DNA of 64,000 bases from Neoceratodus forsteri (lineage: Eukaryota > Chordata > Ceratodontiformes > Ceratodontidae), in the NCBI GenBank assembly GCA_016271365.2, contig CM028130.1, positions 466,769,501 to 466,833,500 of the forward strand, written 5' to 3'. A model generated the notes under the pieces. That model worked only from the letters and a program-made list of their open reading frames with translations, ran no database searches and was not told the DNA's origin. Each line of letters starts with the position of its first letter. The stretch's first letter is position 1. This document shows positions 55,248 to 64,000 of the stretch, one piece after another. The position numbers were made by a program, and so were the translations under genes.

Positions 55248-56330
55248 TTGACCTCCAAATGTCCAACAGTCTTTTTATGACCTGATGTTATGATCAAGAC
55301 AAGTGGGATTTTTAAAATCCCATCTGAAAAGTAATTTCATTGTGCGACTGTGGAAACAAGTTTTAGAGGGGATTGAAAATGACACCTGCCATGTTCAGGA
55401 GGTGGGGTAACACAAGGAATTTGTTGAACATTAGGGGCCAGAATCTGCAAAAAATAAAGTTATGAGTAAATGTTGGAACAACTTATCTCCTCATAACTTA
55501 CTAGTTTTTTTCACATTTTTACCCCAAATTTTCAACATAGTCGTTTTATGACCATTCCTTCTGAACATGACAGGTATCATTTATAAAACATAGCTGAAAT
55601 GTCATTTTGCATCAAAAATGTTAAAACACATTTTGGGTAGGATTTGGGAATTGACAGCTGTCATATTCATGATATGATGTGAAAAATGGCTATGTTGAAA
55701 AGTTTGGGCTAAAATATTGAAAATGACCACAGTTACAAGCGTGCATTGAAAAACTGCAACATAGACTCATAACTTTGTTGTTGCCTCATATTTTTACCCC
55801 AAATCTTCAACATAGCCTTCTTTTGACCCCACATATCCTTCTTATGAGCCCACCTCATGAACCAGGGTGGAGAACATTTTCAAATCTTGCCCAAAAGGTG
55901 ATTTTGCACCACAAGTGTGAAAACACATTTTGGCCAGGATTTGAAAAATTACAGCTTTCACATTCATGAGATGCCATGAAGAAATGACAATGTTGAAAAT
56001 TTGGGGTCAAAATATTGAAAGTTAACAAAGTTTTGAGCCTGCATTTGCAAATTGCAATGTGAGCTCATAACTTAATTGTTTTTTTTATATATTTTATGCC
56101 AAATTTTCAACATAGCCTTTTTATGATTCTGTCTTATAAACAAGGGTGGAGAAAATTGTCATCTCCTGCTGGAAAGGTGATTTCATACAGTGAATGCAAA
56201 ATCACCTTTCAGGACAGATTTGCATAATTCCACTGCCATTTTTCATGAGGTGGGCTCCCAAAAAAGGTATGTTGAAAATTTGGTACAAAAATATTCACAA
56301 ATGGCTAGGTTATGCAACTAAGTTCAAAAC
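55248..56330. repeat. Four tandem palindromic units of about 275 bp
   Basis: Unit starts are at about 55,251, 55,521, 55,796 and 56,096, marked by variants of ACCCCAAATTTTCAACATAG. Within each unit the inverse TATGTTGAAAATTTGGGGT appears about 180-200 bp later (55,695; 55,990; 56,268), so each unit can fold into a hairpin. Units diverge strongly from one another, indicating an old array. No coding frame. Confidence 0.75.
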
Positions 56331-56790
56331 CCCATTGAAATACATTGAATCATATCTGATTTCCTCAGTTCGCGGTCTGGCTTGGAAGAGTGAAAATGTG
56401 TCTGCGGTCCTGAGAAGATTATGGCATTGGACCCCTGGTGGGTAAGTGAAAGATTGTGGGGTGTGGGGTGGTGGGTGCTGTGTGGGAGGGTCAGGTGGGG
56501 GGACAGGTATGGCAGCAACAGACATCAGTGATGGTTCTCTTTTTTACAGAGTTTAAAAAAAACAACAAGGGACAGTTTTCTTTATTTCAGATGGCAACAC
56601 TGGGGGATTGGGTACCCCCGGTGTCTGTGTTATGTTTGTGGACGGAATGTGGGTGGGAGATACTGAGTGGGAGGGTCAGGTGAGGGGGACAGTAAGGCTG
56701 GGCAGCAACAGACATCGATTAATGGTTTTCTTTTTTACAGGGAACTATACAGGCACGGTCATGCCTGTATGTTAGGGTTCAGTGGTCACT
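56331..56790. repeat. Duplicated segment with GTAAGT and T-rich/ACAG borders
   Basis: Two copies (about 56,467-56,548 and 56,650-56,741) share GTGGGAGGGTCAGGTG, GCAGCAACAGACATC and CTTTTTTACAG, with offset about 190 bp. GTGGGTAAGTGAAAG precedes the first and looks like a splice donor, while CTTTTTTACAG looks like an acceptor. No protein family is recognised, so a gene is not claimed. Confidence 0.5.
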
Positions 56791-57612
56791 TCTATGTGTA
56801 ACCCAAAGTTTCAAACTTTAATAACTTCACAACTGTTTGACTGATTCACATGAAATTTGGCATGCTCTTTTGGGGCCAAAGATCTCTTGATTTGTCAAGT
56901 TTCATTCCAGTCAGATGTGCGTATGTGGAGATACACAGTGTCAAAAAATGTAAAAATTATTACTTTTGTCAAATTATTTGTCATGCCGCTGCACATAATT
57001 AGCTTGGGGCTTTGGTCTGAAATTTGCAGGGCATATAGGTCTTGGGTCACAGATGTGCCTTTTGAAGGTTTGGTGAAAAAAATTATTAATCCATTCAAAA
57101 GTTATTAAATTTCAAAGTTTCCCATTATTTCCTATGGGAAACTTTAGAGGAAAAGCTTAAAATAGGATTCTTGATTGCGATAAAGGATTCTTTGATCGCA
57201 CTTTGCACTTTAATAACTTTGCAGCTGTTATTGCAATTTGCATGAAATTTGACATGTGCCATCAGGGTCCAAAGATCTCTTGATGTTGCAAGCTTTGTTC
57301 CAGGTGTGGAAATATGGAGTTCCAAAATGTGTAAATCTGCATGCAGAAACAGGTATGAAGGGTGTGCCTTGGGGTTGCGAACTCTAATTCTCACCCCATT
57401 CTCTTATTCTGTACTCATCTTAGCTTACTTACTCTTGGAATGGAGTGAGCATTAGGGTTCACAGCCCAAAGGTACACCCTCACATCTGTTCCTGCGTGCA
57501 GAGTGGGGGTGGGGTGTTAGGGTTGGAAACAGAAGGTGGGGGTGGAGTCTTAGGGTTAGGAACCCTAAGATGTCATTTCCCTACTTTTGATGCTGGAACC
57601 CTAATGGTCCAT
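56791..57612. repeat. Direct repeat pair and TTAGGGTT-rich sequence
   Basis: CTTTAATAACTT, then CATGAAATTTG(G/A)CATG and CCAAAGATCTCTTGAT occur at about 56,815-56,900 and again at 57,207-57,290, an offset of about 400 bp. TTAGGGTT occurs at about 56,771, 57,452, 57,517 and 57,551. No gene. Confidence 0.5.
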
Positions 57613-58105
57613 TGTTCCAGAGACCACTCCCCCAAGAAGGAGCCCACACCCAATATTGTATGTTGGTTGCTCAGTCGGCAATACTTTTTATTCACATTCA
57701 TATATACAACCATATATACATATCTGTACAATATTGAGTTCCTTCTTTTTTGGCAATTACTTCAATTCCATTTTAGGTTACATTCACCTTTGTTGTTATA
57801 TTGAATAATTCTCCAAATGTCATTCTTTCTGTTTTTCCAATTGTCCTTCTTCTCACCCCGGGCGTCGAACCCAAGGAGGTCTTGTTCCAAAAACTTCTGT
57901 ACTCCCAGATGTAAAACCCGGGTCAATTTCTTCCTTTTCCTTGCAGAGAAGATCCATTTCCTGCCCCCCCATTCTCTTACATACCGGGGTGTCCATACCC
58001 CTTCACCGCCTCTTCTTCCCCCTTTTTGTTGTCATCTACCCCCCCAAGAAGTATTAATCTCTTTTTCTCCTCTCCTTCCTCTTAGCCCTGGATGGTGGGC
58101 AGGAA
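57613..58105 (-). repeat. Ngaro terminal direct repeat (B2)
   Basis: Begins GTTCCAGAGACCACTCCCCC and is repeated at 58,443 with an offset of 830 bp. It shares GGCAATACTTTTTATTCACA, CAATATTGAGTTCCTTCTTT and CCCTTTTTGTTGTC. It marks the 3' terminus of the element. Confidence 0.85.
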
Positions 58106-58442
58106 TAGAAAAAATATTCTTACCTAGCCTAGCAAAAAGTGGGAGATCTCCCTTGTGCAGGCCTTTTTAAACCCCTTTTGACCCTCCCCTTTGCTCTGTT
58201 CCACCTCTCTCTCTCACTCTCCCCCATCCATCCTGCCTATTCACTCTCGCTCCCCCCCCACACTGATTATGTCACCTTACCCCTCCCCTTTTCCCTCTGT
58301 GGCTCCTCCTATTTCTAGTGACATCCTTCTTCTAGAAGAACCCCCCTTTTCCTACCTTGTCCCCTCCCTCCCCTCCTCCTCTCTTTTTCTTTCTGGGTCC
58401 TTTGGCCTGGAACAAAGGGGGATGTCCTTCATTACAACCCCT
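58106..58442 (-). repeat. Ngaro A2 segment between B2 and B1
   Basis: Pyrimidine-rich non-coding segment between the two B copies. In Ngaro the A2 segment repeats the element's 5' end (A1), which I cannot find inside the window. Confidence 0.55.
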
Positions 58443-58955
58443 CGTTCCAGAGACCACTCCCCCAAGAAGGAGACCACACCCAATATTATATGTTGGTTGC
58501 TCAGTTGGCAATACTTTTTATTCACATTCATATATACAACCATATATACATATCTGTACAATATTGAGTTCCTTCTTTTTTCACAATAACTTCAATTCCA
58601 TTTTAGGTTACATTCACCTTTGTTGTCATAGTCAATAATTCTCCAAATGTCATTCTTTCTGTTTTTCCAGTTGTCCTTCTTCTCACCCCAGGGCTTCTAA
58701 CCCAAGGGGGTCTTGTTCCAAAAACTTCTCTATTCCCAGATGTAAAACCCAGGTCAATTTCTTCCTTTTCTTTCTGGAACGGGTCCATTTTCTGCCCCCC
58801 ATTCTCTTACTTACCAGGGTGTCCATACCCCTTCACCTTCTCTTCTTCCCCCTTTTTGTTGTCCTCTACTCCCCCTTCCCCCTCCCTCTCCTAAGAAGTA
58901 TTAACCTCTTTTTCTCCACTAGCCTGCCTCCAGCCTGCGTTGGATGGCAGGCTTC
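58443..58955 (-). repeat. Ngaro internal direct repeat (B1)
   Basis: Second copy of the sequence at 57,613-58,105, roughly 90% identical by eye. It overlaps the 3' end of the SGNH hydrolase frame, which stops at 58,866. Confidence 0.85.
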
Positions 58956-59512
58956 CCTTCTTCCTTCCTTTTTTTTACTCCTGTTTCTTAACCATTGATC
59001 AATGCCCCTCCCTAGCTCTGTAATGAAAATGTGATTGCCCAGTGCGGATAGATGGACTCCATCCAATCTGTACAGGCCAGATATCCTCTCCACAATTTCC
59101 TTATGCCATGCAATCAGACCTCCTAAGTTCATGAAACGCTTTCCCACCCTTTGGTTCATGCTTTTTCTGGCCCCCTCTATAGCTTTATGTTGTCTGGCAT
59201 GTCTTCAGACCCTGCGAGGTATCATTTCTGACCACATTAACTTGACCCTTGACCACCATGCTTTAAGGATCCTGACATCCTCTTATATGCTATTAAAGTA
59301 TCCAACCTTGGCTCCCACCCCAAGTCGTTGCCCCCTAAATGCACTACAATGAGGTCAGGGTCTTTATTAGATCTCCTCATTTCAGCCAACAACAGAAGCA
59401 ACTGTCCCCATCTGTTTTCCACCAGGCTTCTGCGCCGCCTCCCTTTCTGCCCATAAATGAAGGAGTGCCCCAGAATCCAAATGTCTTTTCTTTGTCCGGC
59501 ATCTGCAAACAC
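58866..59512 (-). pseudogene. Ngaro SGNH hydrolase
   Basis: Frame 59,237-59,512 has KDIWILGHSFIYGQKGRRR (block I, nucleophile Ser in GHS) and DLIVVHLGGNDLGWEPRLD (block III, GGND). Frame 58,866-59,159 has MNLGGLIAWHKEIVERISGL and DGVHLSALGNHIFITELG (block V Asp and His). The two frames are separated by a frame break near 59,180-59,240. SGNH hydrolases downstream of the recombinase are known from Ngaro elements; their substrate in the life cycle is not established. Confidence 0.8.
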
Positions 59513-59611
59513 ACAAACTTAAAGTCCAGTTACTTTCTTTTTTTTTTTTTTTTTTATATGCCCCCCCCCCCAGTTGTACTACTCCTGTGGGAAAATAAGG
59601 AAAACACATCA

Positions 59612-60511
59612 TTAGTGCACTGCATTTCTGATATATCTTTTATAACATTCTGATGACCAACGTCCCAATGCTTTTATGCTGTCTTCCCGTACCCCTTGGG
59701 CTGCTGCTTCTGAAGCTGCCCCGATCCTAAAGGAGTTGGAGGAGTATATGTCTGGATCTTCTCCCAACTTTTTCATGTTCCCCTTTAATACCCCCAACAC
59801 ATGGCTTGCCTTTACCTGTTTTCCATCTTCGTACATGAAAAACAAACCTTCTTGCTGCGACCTGATTCTTTGATAATCCCTAGTCCGCTGGCATGGGCAA
59901 ATCCCGGTGCCCGGTAATGGCTCTAATGACACCCAGCAGCCTTTTCCCATCTGGTCTGTCTTAGACCTCTTTATGAATACCCGGAGGGTCTCCCCTTCCC
60001 AATGCACGTCCTTCTCCTGTAATCCTCTCCCTTTTGCAGGCTTTTCTGGACCCACCATTTCTGCTACTTGAAATGCCCCCCTATGGATCACCGTGAACAA
60101 AGCCTTGAAAAGTACCTCTTCATATCTGGAATAACAAACTTCTGGCAAGATGTCCATCCACCTGGTCAGTAACTGCCCTGTGATTGGACTCCTCTTATCT
60201 CGTCCTGTGCCCTTCAGTCTCTGCCAGCCCATCATCATTCTTTTTATGAGGATACCTTTGCATGGCTCTCCCCAAACTTTCATCATTCTCACCCAACCTA
60301 TGGCTGCAAGATGCACTCCCATGGTAACGTGGGCCAACCTTTCTTGCCAGCCTACCACCTCAAACCTACCAACTTGTTCCTCCACGACAGCCCCACTTAC
60401 CTCCATGGCATGATGTGCTCTGAAATCCTGGAATACTCTCCATGAATTCTCATACGCTTTCACAGTGCTGTCTACCCAGGAATTGTGAAACAGATATTCC
60501 ACTCCTTCCAA
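59612..60511 (-). CDS. Ngaro tyrosine recombinase (299 aa)
   Basis: Uninterrupted frame. The N-terminal SAM-like part reads YENSWRVFQDF. The catalytic domain has FKALFTVIHRGAFQVAEMVG (residues 136-154), IKRSKTDQMGKG (Lys184), SNSFRIGAASEAAAQG (Arg262) and ALGRWSSECYKRYIR (Trp285, Tyr293). Ngaro recombinases normally have Arg in the first block (LRVSELV-like) and His three residues before Arg262. Here these are Gln148 and Asn259. The nucleophile Tyr293 is kept. The enzyme would integrate the circular element DNA. The frame is open but probably inactive. Confidence 0.85.
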   Translation of the reverse strand: MEGVEYLFHNSWVDSTVKAYENSWRVFQDFRAHHAMEVSGAVVEEQVGRFEVVGWQERLAHVTMGVHLAAIGWVRMMKVWGEPCKGILIKRMMMGWQRLKGTGRDKRSPITGQLLTRWMDILPEVCYSRYEEVLFKALFTVIHRGAFQVAEMVGPEKPAKGRGLQEKDVHWEGETLRVFIKRSKTDQMGKGCWVSLEPLPGTGICPCQRTRDYQRIRSQQEGLFFMYEDGKQVKASHVLGVLKGNMKKLGEDPDIYSSNSFRIGAASEAAAQGVREDSIKALGRWSSECYKRYIRNAVH

Positions 60512-60544
60512 CCAATTTCCTATAATTTCTCTGGGATCTTCTCC

Positions 60545-60960
60545 CCCACTGAGGCTGCCCTGGGTGCTAGAGCCCAGAACCTGTCCATCTGTAGGTGGGA
60601 GAGGCTGTCAGCTATGGTGTTCAGTTCGCCTGCAATGTGCCTGGCCCTAAAGCTCATATTGAGCTTCTAACTCTGTAACACCAACTGTCATAACACCCGA
60701 AGTACCAGCTGCGATTTTGATCCTCTGTTATTTAAAACATCCACCACCGCCTTGTTGTCACACCAAAATGTGACCTGCTGATTCTCTAGCCAGTCCCCCC
60801 ATAACCTTGTTACTACCCAGACTGGAAATATCTCCAAGAAGGTAATATCCCTGGTTAACCCCTTCTCTACCCACTCCCGAGGCCATGCTTCTGAGACCAA
60901 TCGTCCCCGGAAGTAGGCTCCTACTCCAAGTCCCCCCTGAAGCATCTGTGTAGAGCTCCA
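60545..60960 (-). pseudogene. Ngaro RNase H
   Basis: The frames at 60,688-60,945 and 60,758-60,961 give MELYTDASGG (first Asp), LGVGAYFRGRLVSEAWPREW, ITFLEIFPVWVVTRLWGDWL (Glu) and VTFWCDNKAVVDVLNNRGSK (Asp), then, in an unlisted frame, RHIAGELNTIADSLSHLQ. All carboxylates expected in the RNase H active site are visible. A frame shift lies after TDASGG. Confidence 0.8.
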
Positions 60961-61052
60961 TGTCCGTTTTGAATAGCCACTTTTCTTGCCAAATGGCTAT
61001 TCCGTTATATGAGTTTAAGAATTATTCCTATACCTTCAGGTCATCCTTAATC

Positions 61053-61749
61053 TCAGTTCCCAGGTTGACCCAGTGGTGAAGTCTTGACCCTCCCGACATG
61101 GCCCTGGTCAAGCGATGTGTAAATGCTCTTCCTGGCCTGATTGCCCTGTACACAAAGTTCAGATGGCCCTGTAGCTGCTATACTATGTAAGGTCACCCTC
61201 TTCTTTTGACCCACCTCCTTCAGCAATCTCCTTAGATTTTCCACTTTTTTTCCTGGGAGCCTAAAGACCCCTAAACTTGCATCTATGTCTGTCCCTAAGA
61301 ATTCTACACACCTGCTAGGTCCTTCTGTTTTTTCATCCGCTAAAGGCACCCCTATCTCTGCACACAGTACCTGAAAATCTTCCAACATCCTTTGTACTCT
61401 TTTTTTTCCTTCACCTATAAACAAGAAATCAATACCTCTGCTCAAATACCCATTGCAACCAGGTACTGAACCTCTTAAAGGTTGCACACGCTACTGAACG
61501 TATAATTGGCATAGCTTTGTCAAAATAGACTTTGCCATTTATCTGAAAACCCAATAAATCACAGTCCTCCCTCTGTACCGGCAACAGACAGAAAGCAGAC
61601 TTGATGTCTGTCTTTGCCAACCACACCTCCTTTCGTGCCCTGATCATGTCAACCGCATCCTCTAAGGTCCCATAGGACACCTTACTATCCTCTTCTGATA
61701 TAAAGTCATTGACCAATCCATTTTCTAGATAAGATAAATGATGGATCAC
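61053..61749 (-). pseudogene. Ngaro reverse transcriptase
   Basis: Frame 61,429-61,749 has IHHLSYLENGLVNDFISEED, WLAKTDIKSAFCLLPVQRED (motif A Asp) and LLGFQINGKVYFDKAMPI. Frame 61,053-61,487 continues with FLFIGEGKKRVQRMLEDFQV, GVPLADEKTEGPSRCVEFLG and VTLHSIAATG. At the catalytic box the sequence reads YLSRGIDFLF where YLDDFLF is expected, so the box is interrupted by about 9 extra bases and one Asp is lost. The order of blocks is specific for the DIRS/Ngaro RT group. Confidence 0.8.
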
Positions 61750-61799
61750 TCAGTATTCTCCCTCATGCTTTTTGAGGACTAAGCCTAGTGGTGACACTC

Positions 61800-62600
61800 T
61801 TAAACATGGGAAGGGGGCTCCCGAAATGGCCATTCCACTCTACCTGCCTCTGTTTCTTTGGTAATCTTTTCCCTCAGTAAGTCCTCCTTCCCTCTTATTG
61901 ATTTTAAGTTTTTGGCCCATGTCCCAATCCTATCCCCTCTATAGTGCAGACTAAAACTGGTACTAAAACCCTCGATCAGATCTAAACCTGCTGCCTTGTC
62001 CGGGTACCCCTTCATCCATCATTCAGCCACTTCTCCCTTGATTGGGGTTTTTGCCAAGGGGAAGCCCTGCCCCACCAGATAATTTTCCCCCATGTTGGTA
62101 GCCCCTCCTCCCCTGGCGCCCCATCCCTCTTCCTGTATTGCCCCATTGTGCCCTTCTCTATCCTCCCACCCCCTCAAAAGGAATAACCCCCTGCCCCCCT
62201 CTTCGGTGCTCATCTCTCCATATGACCTACATCTAGATGCTGGTGTGACCCTCCGCACTTCGAACACGCATGTCTCAATCTGCAATGAGGGAATGAGCAA
62301 TGTGCCCTATTGTACCCCCAACAGCACTTTTGGTATCTACTTCCCCCTTTTTGCCATTCCCCTTCTGTCCCTCCTGCCACTGTCATGGTTTCCCACCACA
62401 AGTCATTGTGCCTGGAATCCCATCTACAGTCTTCCCCATAGTTTGCCATCCTGGTCCTAAATTTCTCATTGTATTGTAGCCAGTTTGTGCCCACCATCAT
62501 TTTATAAGCATTCCTTATAATTAAGGAATATGCCAGTAGCGGGATACCTAGTTTTGACTTCTTTTCTTGTGCTATGGTGCTATAATATGTAAACCCTAAG
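61800..62600 (-). pseudogene. Ngaro Gag C-terminus (CCCH-like zinc motifs) and Gag-RT junction
   Basis: Frame 62,210-62,500 has WDSRHNDLWWET and the cysteine/histidine motif CCWGYNRAHCSFPHCRLRHA followed by CSKCGGSHQH. This is the pattern seen in Ngaro Gag (CW.FN...C....CRFRHVC..C...H). Frame 61,800-62,015 follows with YRGDRIGTWAKNLKSIRGKE near the RT start. Confidence 0.7.
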
Positions 62601-62650
62601 GTCCACGCCTCCCATGTCTTTCCTTTGTAAGTAGATTCTTTTTGTTACTC

Positions 62651-63760
62651 TCATTTTTTTACCAATACCACAGCTGCCACTAATTCCCTTTTTCCAAAAC
62701 CCTCTTTCTCTTCATACAGTTCTGCTGTCTTTTTATCTATGAGGGCAAATACATCAACAAATTCTCCCTTCCATATTTTCTCTTTCATTGCGAGTGGGAC
62801 ATGTTCTCTTATCCGCACCCGACCCTGTTCTTTTTTCTGTTCCCCTACTTCCTTGTTCTTTTGCTCCCCTTTGTCCACCTCCTTTTTTCCCTTTTCTGAC
62901 TCTCCCAGCACCTTCAGTAATTTTTCAGTGCCATCACCTCCCCATCCGCAACAACAATTGCTCTACATATTCCTTCATACTGCTCTCTAATGTCAAAACC
63001 GTACCTGCTTCTCTTATTGGGTCCTTAGTCATTGGCCCCGTTGCAGGACCTGGGGTCCGTGTGTCAACCGGCTCGATTCTGTCCAGCTGCAGGGGTGCTA
63101 ATCTTGGTAGGCACGGAACTGGCACTGGTTCTGCAGGTTCCCCTAGCAGTGGAATTAATAGGGGTCCTTCTGGGGTTGTTAGGGCTGCCACAGGCACCAG
63201 TCTTGGCTGCAGTACTGGATCTGGCCCCAGTGTGAGTGCCGGTAGTGGCTCCAGGATGGGTTCCACTGTTTTTTTGTTTTTTTTTTAGTTATTTAACCAG
63301 GTATAGCACACTAAGCTGAAAGCTTTTTTACAGGCGTGACCTCGGAGCACAAGGAGGTTAAGTGACTTGCTCAGGGTCACACAGTATGCAAGTGAAGCTG
63401 TGGGATTCAAACCCAGGTCTGGTCTGCTGGATGTCACCAGATTTGCAGTTGAGAGCCTTAGACCACTGCGCTATACTGCCTCCGCAGTAAAGAAAATGTG
63501 TCAGGGGTTGGATAGGGTGTCAGTTGTGGCTCTGGAGAGTTAGGTCTGAGACACTTTGGGGCCGGAGCCCCTGGTCCTTTTCCCTTGTCCCCAGCACCAC
63601 CCCTTCTTTTCCCTTTTGATCCTTTCCTCTGTGGTGGCTTGCCCCCAGGCTCTGCATCATCCACCGCATCCAAGATTCAGTGGGCCCTTTCCACCAGATC
63701 CATTATGACCTTCATGGCATCTGCTTTTAATGCCCTTGATCCTCTGGTATCCATATTTAT
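62651..63760 (-). pseudogene. Ngaro Gag N-terminal and middle parts, split by a SINE
   Basis: Frame 62,651-62,911 is lysine/glutamate rich and ends with HVPLAMKEKIWKGEFVDVFA, a conserved Ngaro Gag block. Frame 62,934-63,266 is proline rich and ends with LTLESSMKEYVEQLLLRMG. Frame 63,458-63,673 carries GKPPQRKGSKGKRRGG and a proline-rich tail. The SINE at 63,265-63,482 separates the last two. RNA binding is suggested by the basic runs. Confidence 0.65.
63265..63482 (-). mobile_element. tRNA-derived CORE-SINE, MIR-like
   Basis: Minus-strand reading: CAGTATAGCGCAGTGG (A box TAGCGCAGTGG), CTGGGTTTGAATCCCACAGC (B box), then the CORE-SINE body TGTGTGACCCTGAGCAAGTC with ACTTAACCTCC, and a tail with A runs at 63,267-63,286. 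This order matches MIR-type CORE-SINEs. It is transcribed by RNA polymerase III in intact members and mobilised by L2-type LINEs. Confidence 0.85.
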
Positions 63761-64000
63761 TCTGCTTAAAATGAGAAAATAGCACATTATTTCAATCATT
63801 ACTTTTGGTCATTTCGTTCTCCTTCATGCCCTGCCCAACTCGCAGCCACCACTGGCTGTCATGTGGGCCCCCAGATCTGTGCTAGCCCAAAAACAACCAC
63901 TTCCTCCTGGGCCCTCCCTTTTTTTTTAAACTTTGTAATGAAGATCTCCTATTTTTATTATTATTATTTTTCCCATTGCTTGGACATATCGATAATGGGA
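63761..64000. other. Window edge, presumed Ngaro 5' region
   Basis: No frame or repeat assigned. AT-rich run near 63,945-63,975. I find no copy of the A2 segment here. Confidence 0.3.

Larger units (their letters stand above)
57613..64000 (-). mobile_element. Ngaro tyrosine-recombinase retrotransposon, 5' end beyond window
   Basis: Minus-strand order is Gag, RT plus RNase H, tyrosine recombinase, SGNH hydrolase, and then a direct-repeat block B1-A2-B2. This is the Ngaro plan of split direct repeats without LTRs. Coding domains are fairly long and open, but key catalytic positions are altered. The 5' A1 repeat is not found before position 64,000, so the element continues to the right. A MIR-like SINE interrupts Gag. 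Confidence 0.85.

Noticed and set aside
57452..57560. Interstitial telomeric array
   Set aside because: TTAGGGTT occurs only as scattered single copies, not as a tandem run.
62788..63288. 166-residue plus-strand frame
   Set aside because: Antisense of the proline-rich Ngaro Gag and extends into the SINE poly(A) tail.
1..64000. Host protein-coding, tRNA or rRNA genes
   Set aside because: Every frame with a recognisable domain belongs to a transposable element; no cellular gene or canonical tRNA was seen.

Overview
The window is about 64 kb of repeat-on-repeat DNA from a large vertebrate genome. I found no host gene. The mix is CR1 and L2 LINEs, an L1/Tx1-type LINE, DIRS and Ngaro tyrosine-recombinase retroelements, a Ty3/Gypsy LTR element, hAT-like and TIR-bearing DNA elements, a MIR-like CORE-SINE and long tandem arrays. 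This points to an amphibian-like genome. A caecilian is my guess, but lungfish or a reptile is not excluded. Nearly every open frame is a piece of a transposable element or an antisense shadow of one.

Layout. 1-2.3 kb: sequence ending in the same terminus as the Gypsy LTRs further right. 3.1-9.9 kb: a decayed DIRS element (minus strand) with inverted terminal repeats and an internal complementary region, its RNase H split by a CR1 fragment. 10.9-16.1 kb: a near full-length L2-type LINE (minus) with a 2A-like motif before the endonuclease and duplicated 5'UTR units. 16.1-20.5 and about 37.1-38.3 kb: the two halves of one L1/Tx1-like ORF2 (plus), apparently separated by about 16.6 kb of later insertions. 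These are a CR1 (20.6-26.2 kb) itself split by an L2 (21.7-24.4 kb), an L2-type 3'UTR, and a complete Ty3/Gypsy element (26,593-36,322, minus) with two 1.6-kb LTRs and a 4-bp target duplication. A palindromic foldback follows in a TA microsatellite.

38.3-45.1 kb: after about 1.2 kb of unassigned sequence, a near full-length CR1 (minus) with an esterase-type ORF1, an endonuclease and an RT split by a plus-strand L2 3' end. 46.0-54.8 kb: a satellite of about 66-bp units, interrupted by an unidentified insert, a TIR element, an L2-type 3' end, and a CR1 that itself holds a hAT-like element with an 8-bp target duplication. 55.2-57.5 kb: four tandem palindromic units of about 275 bp and other direct repeats. 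57.6-64.0 kb: an Ngaro element (minus) with direct repeats at its 3' end, an SGNH hydrolase, tyrosine recombinase, RT/RNase H and Gag. Its Gag is split by a MIR-like SINE, and its 5' end lies beyond the window.

How it fits together. The nesting gives a relative chronology: DIRS and L1 are old and badly decayed, CR1s are younger, L2s entered CR1s, and the Gypsy element is very young because its LTRs differ almost only by one- or two-base length changes. Many of those length changes lie in homopolymers, so part of the frameshifting in this window may be consensus error rather than real decay.
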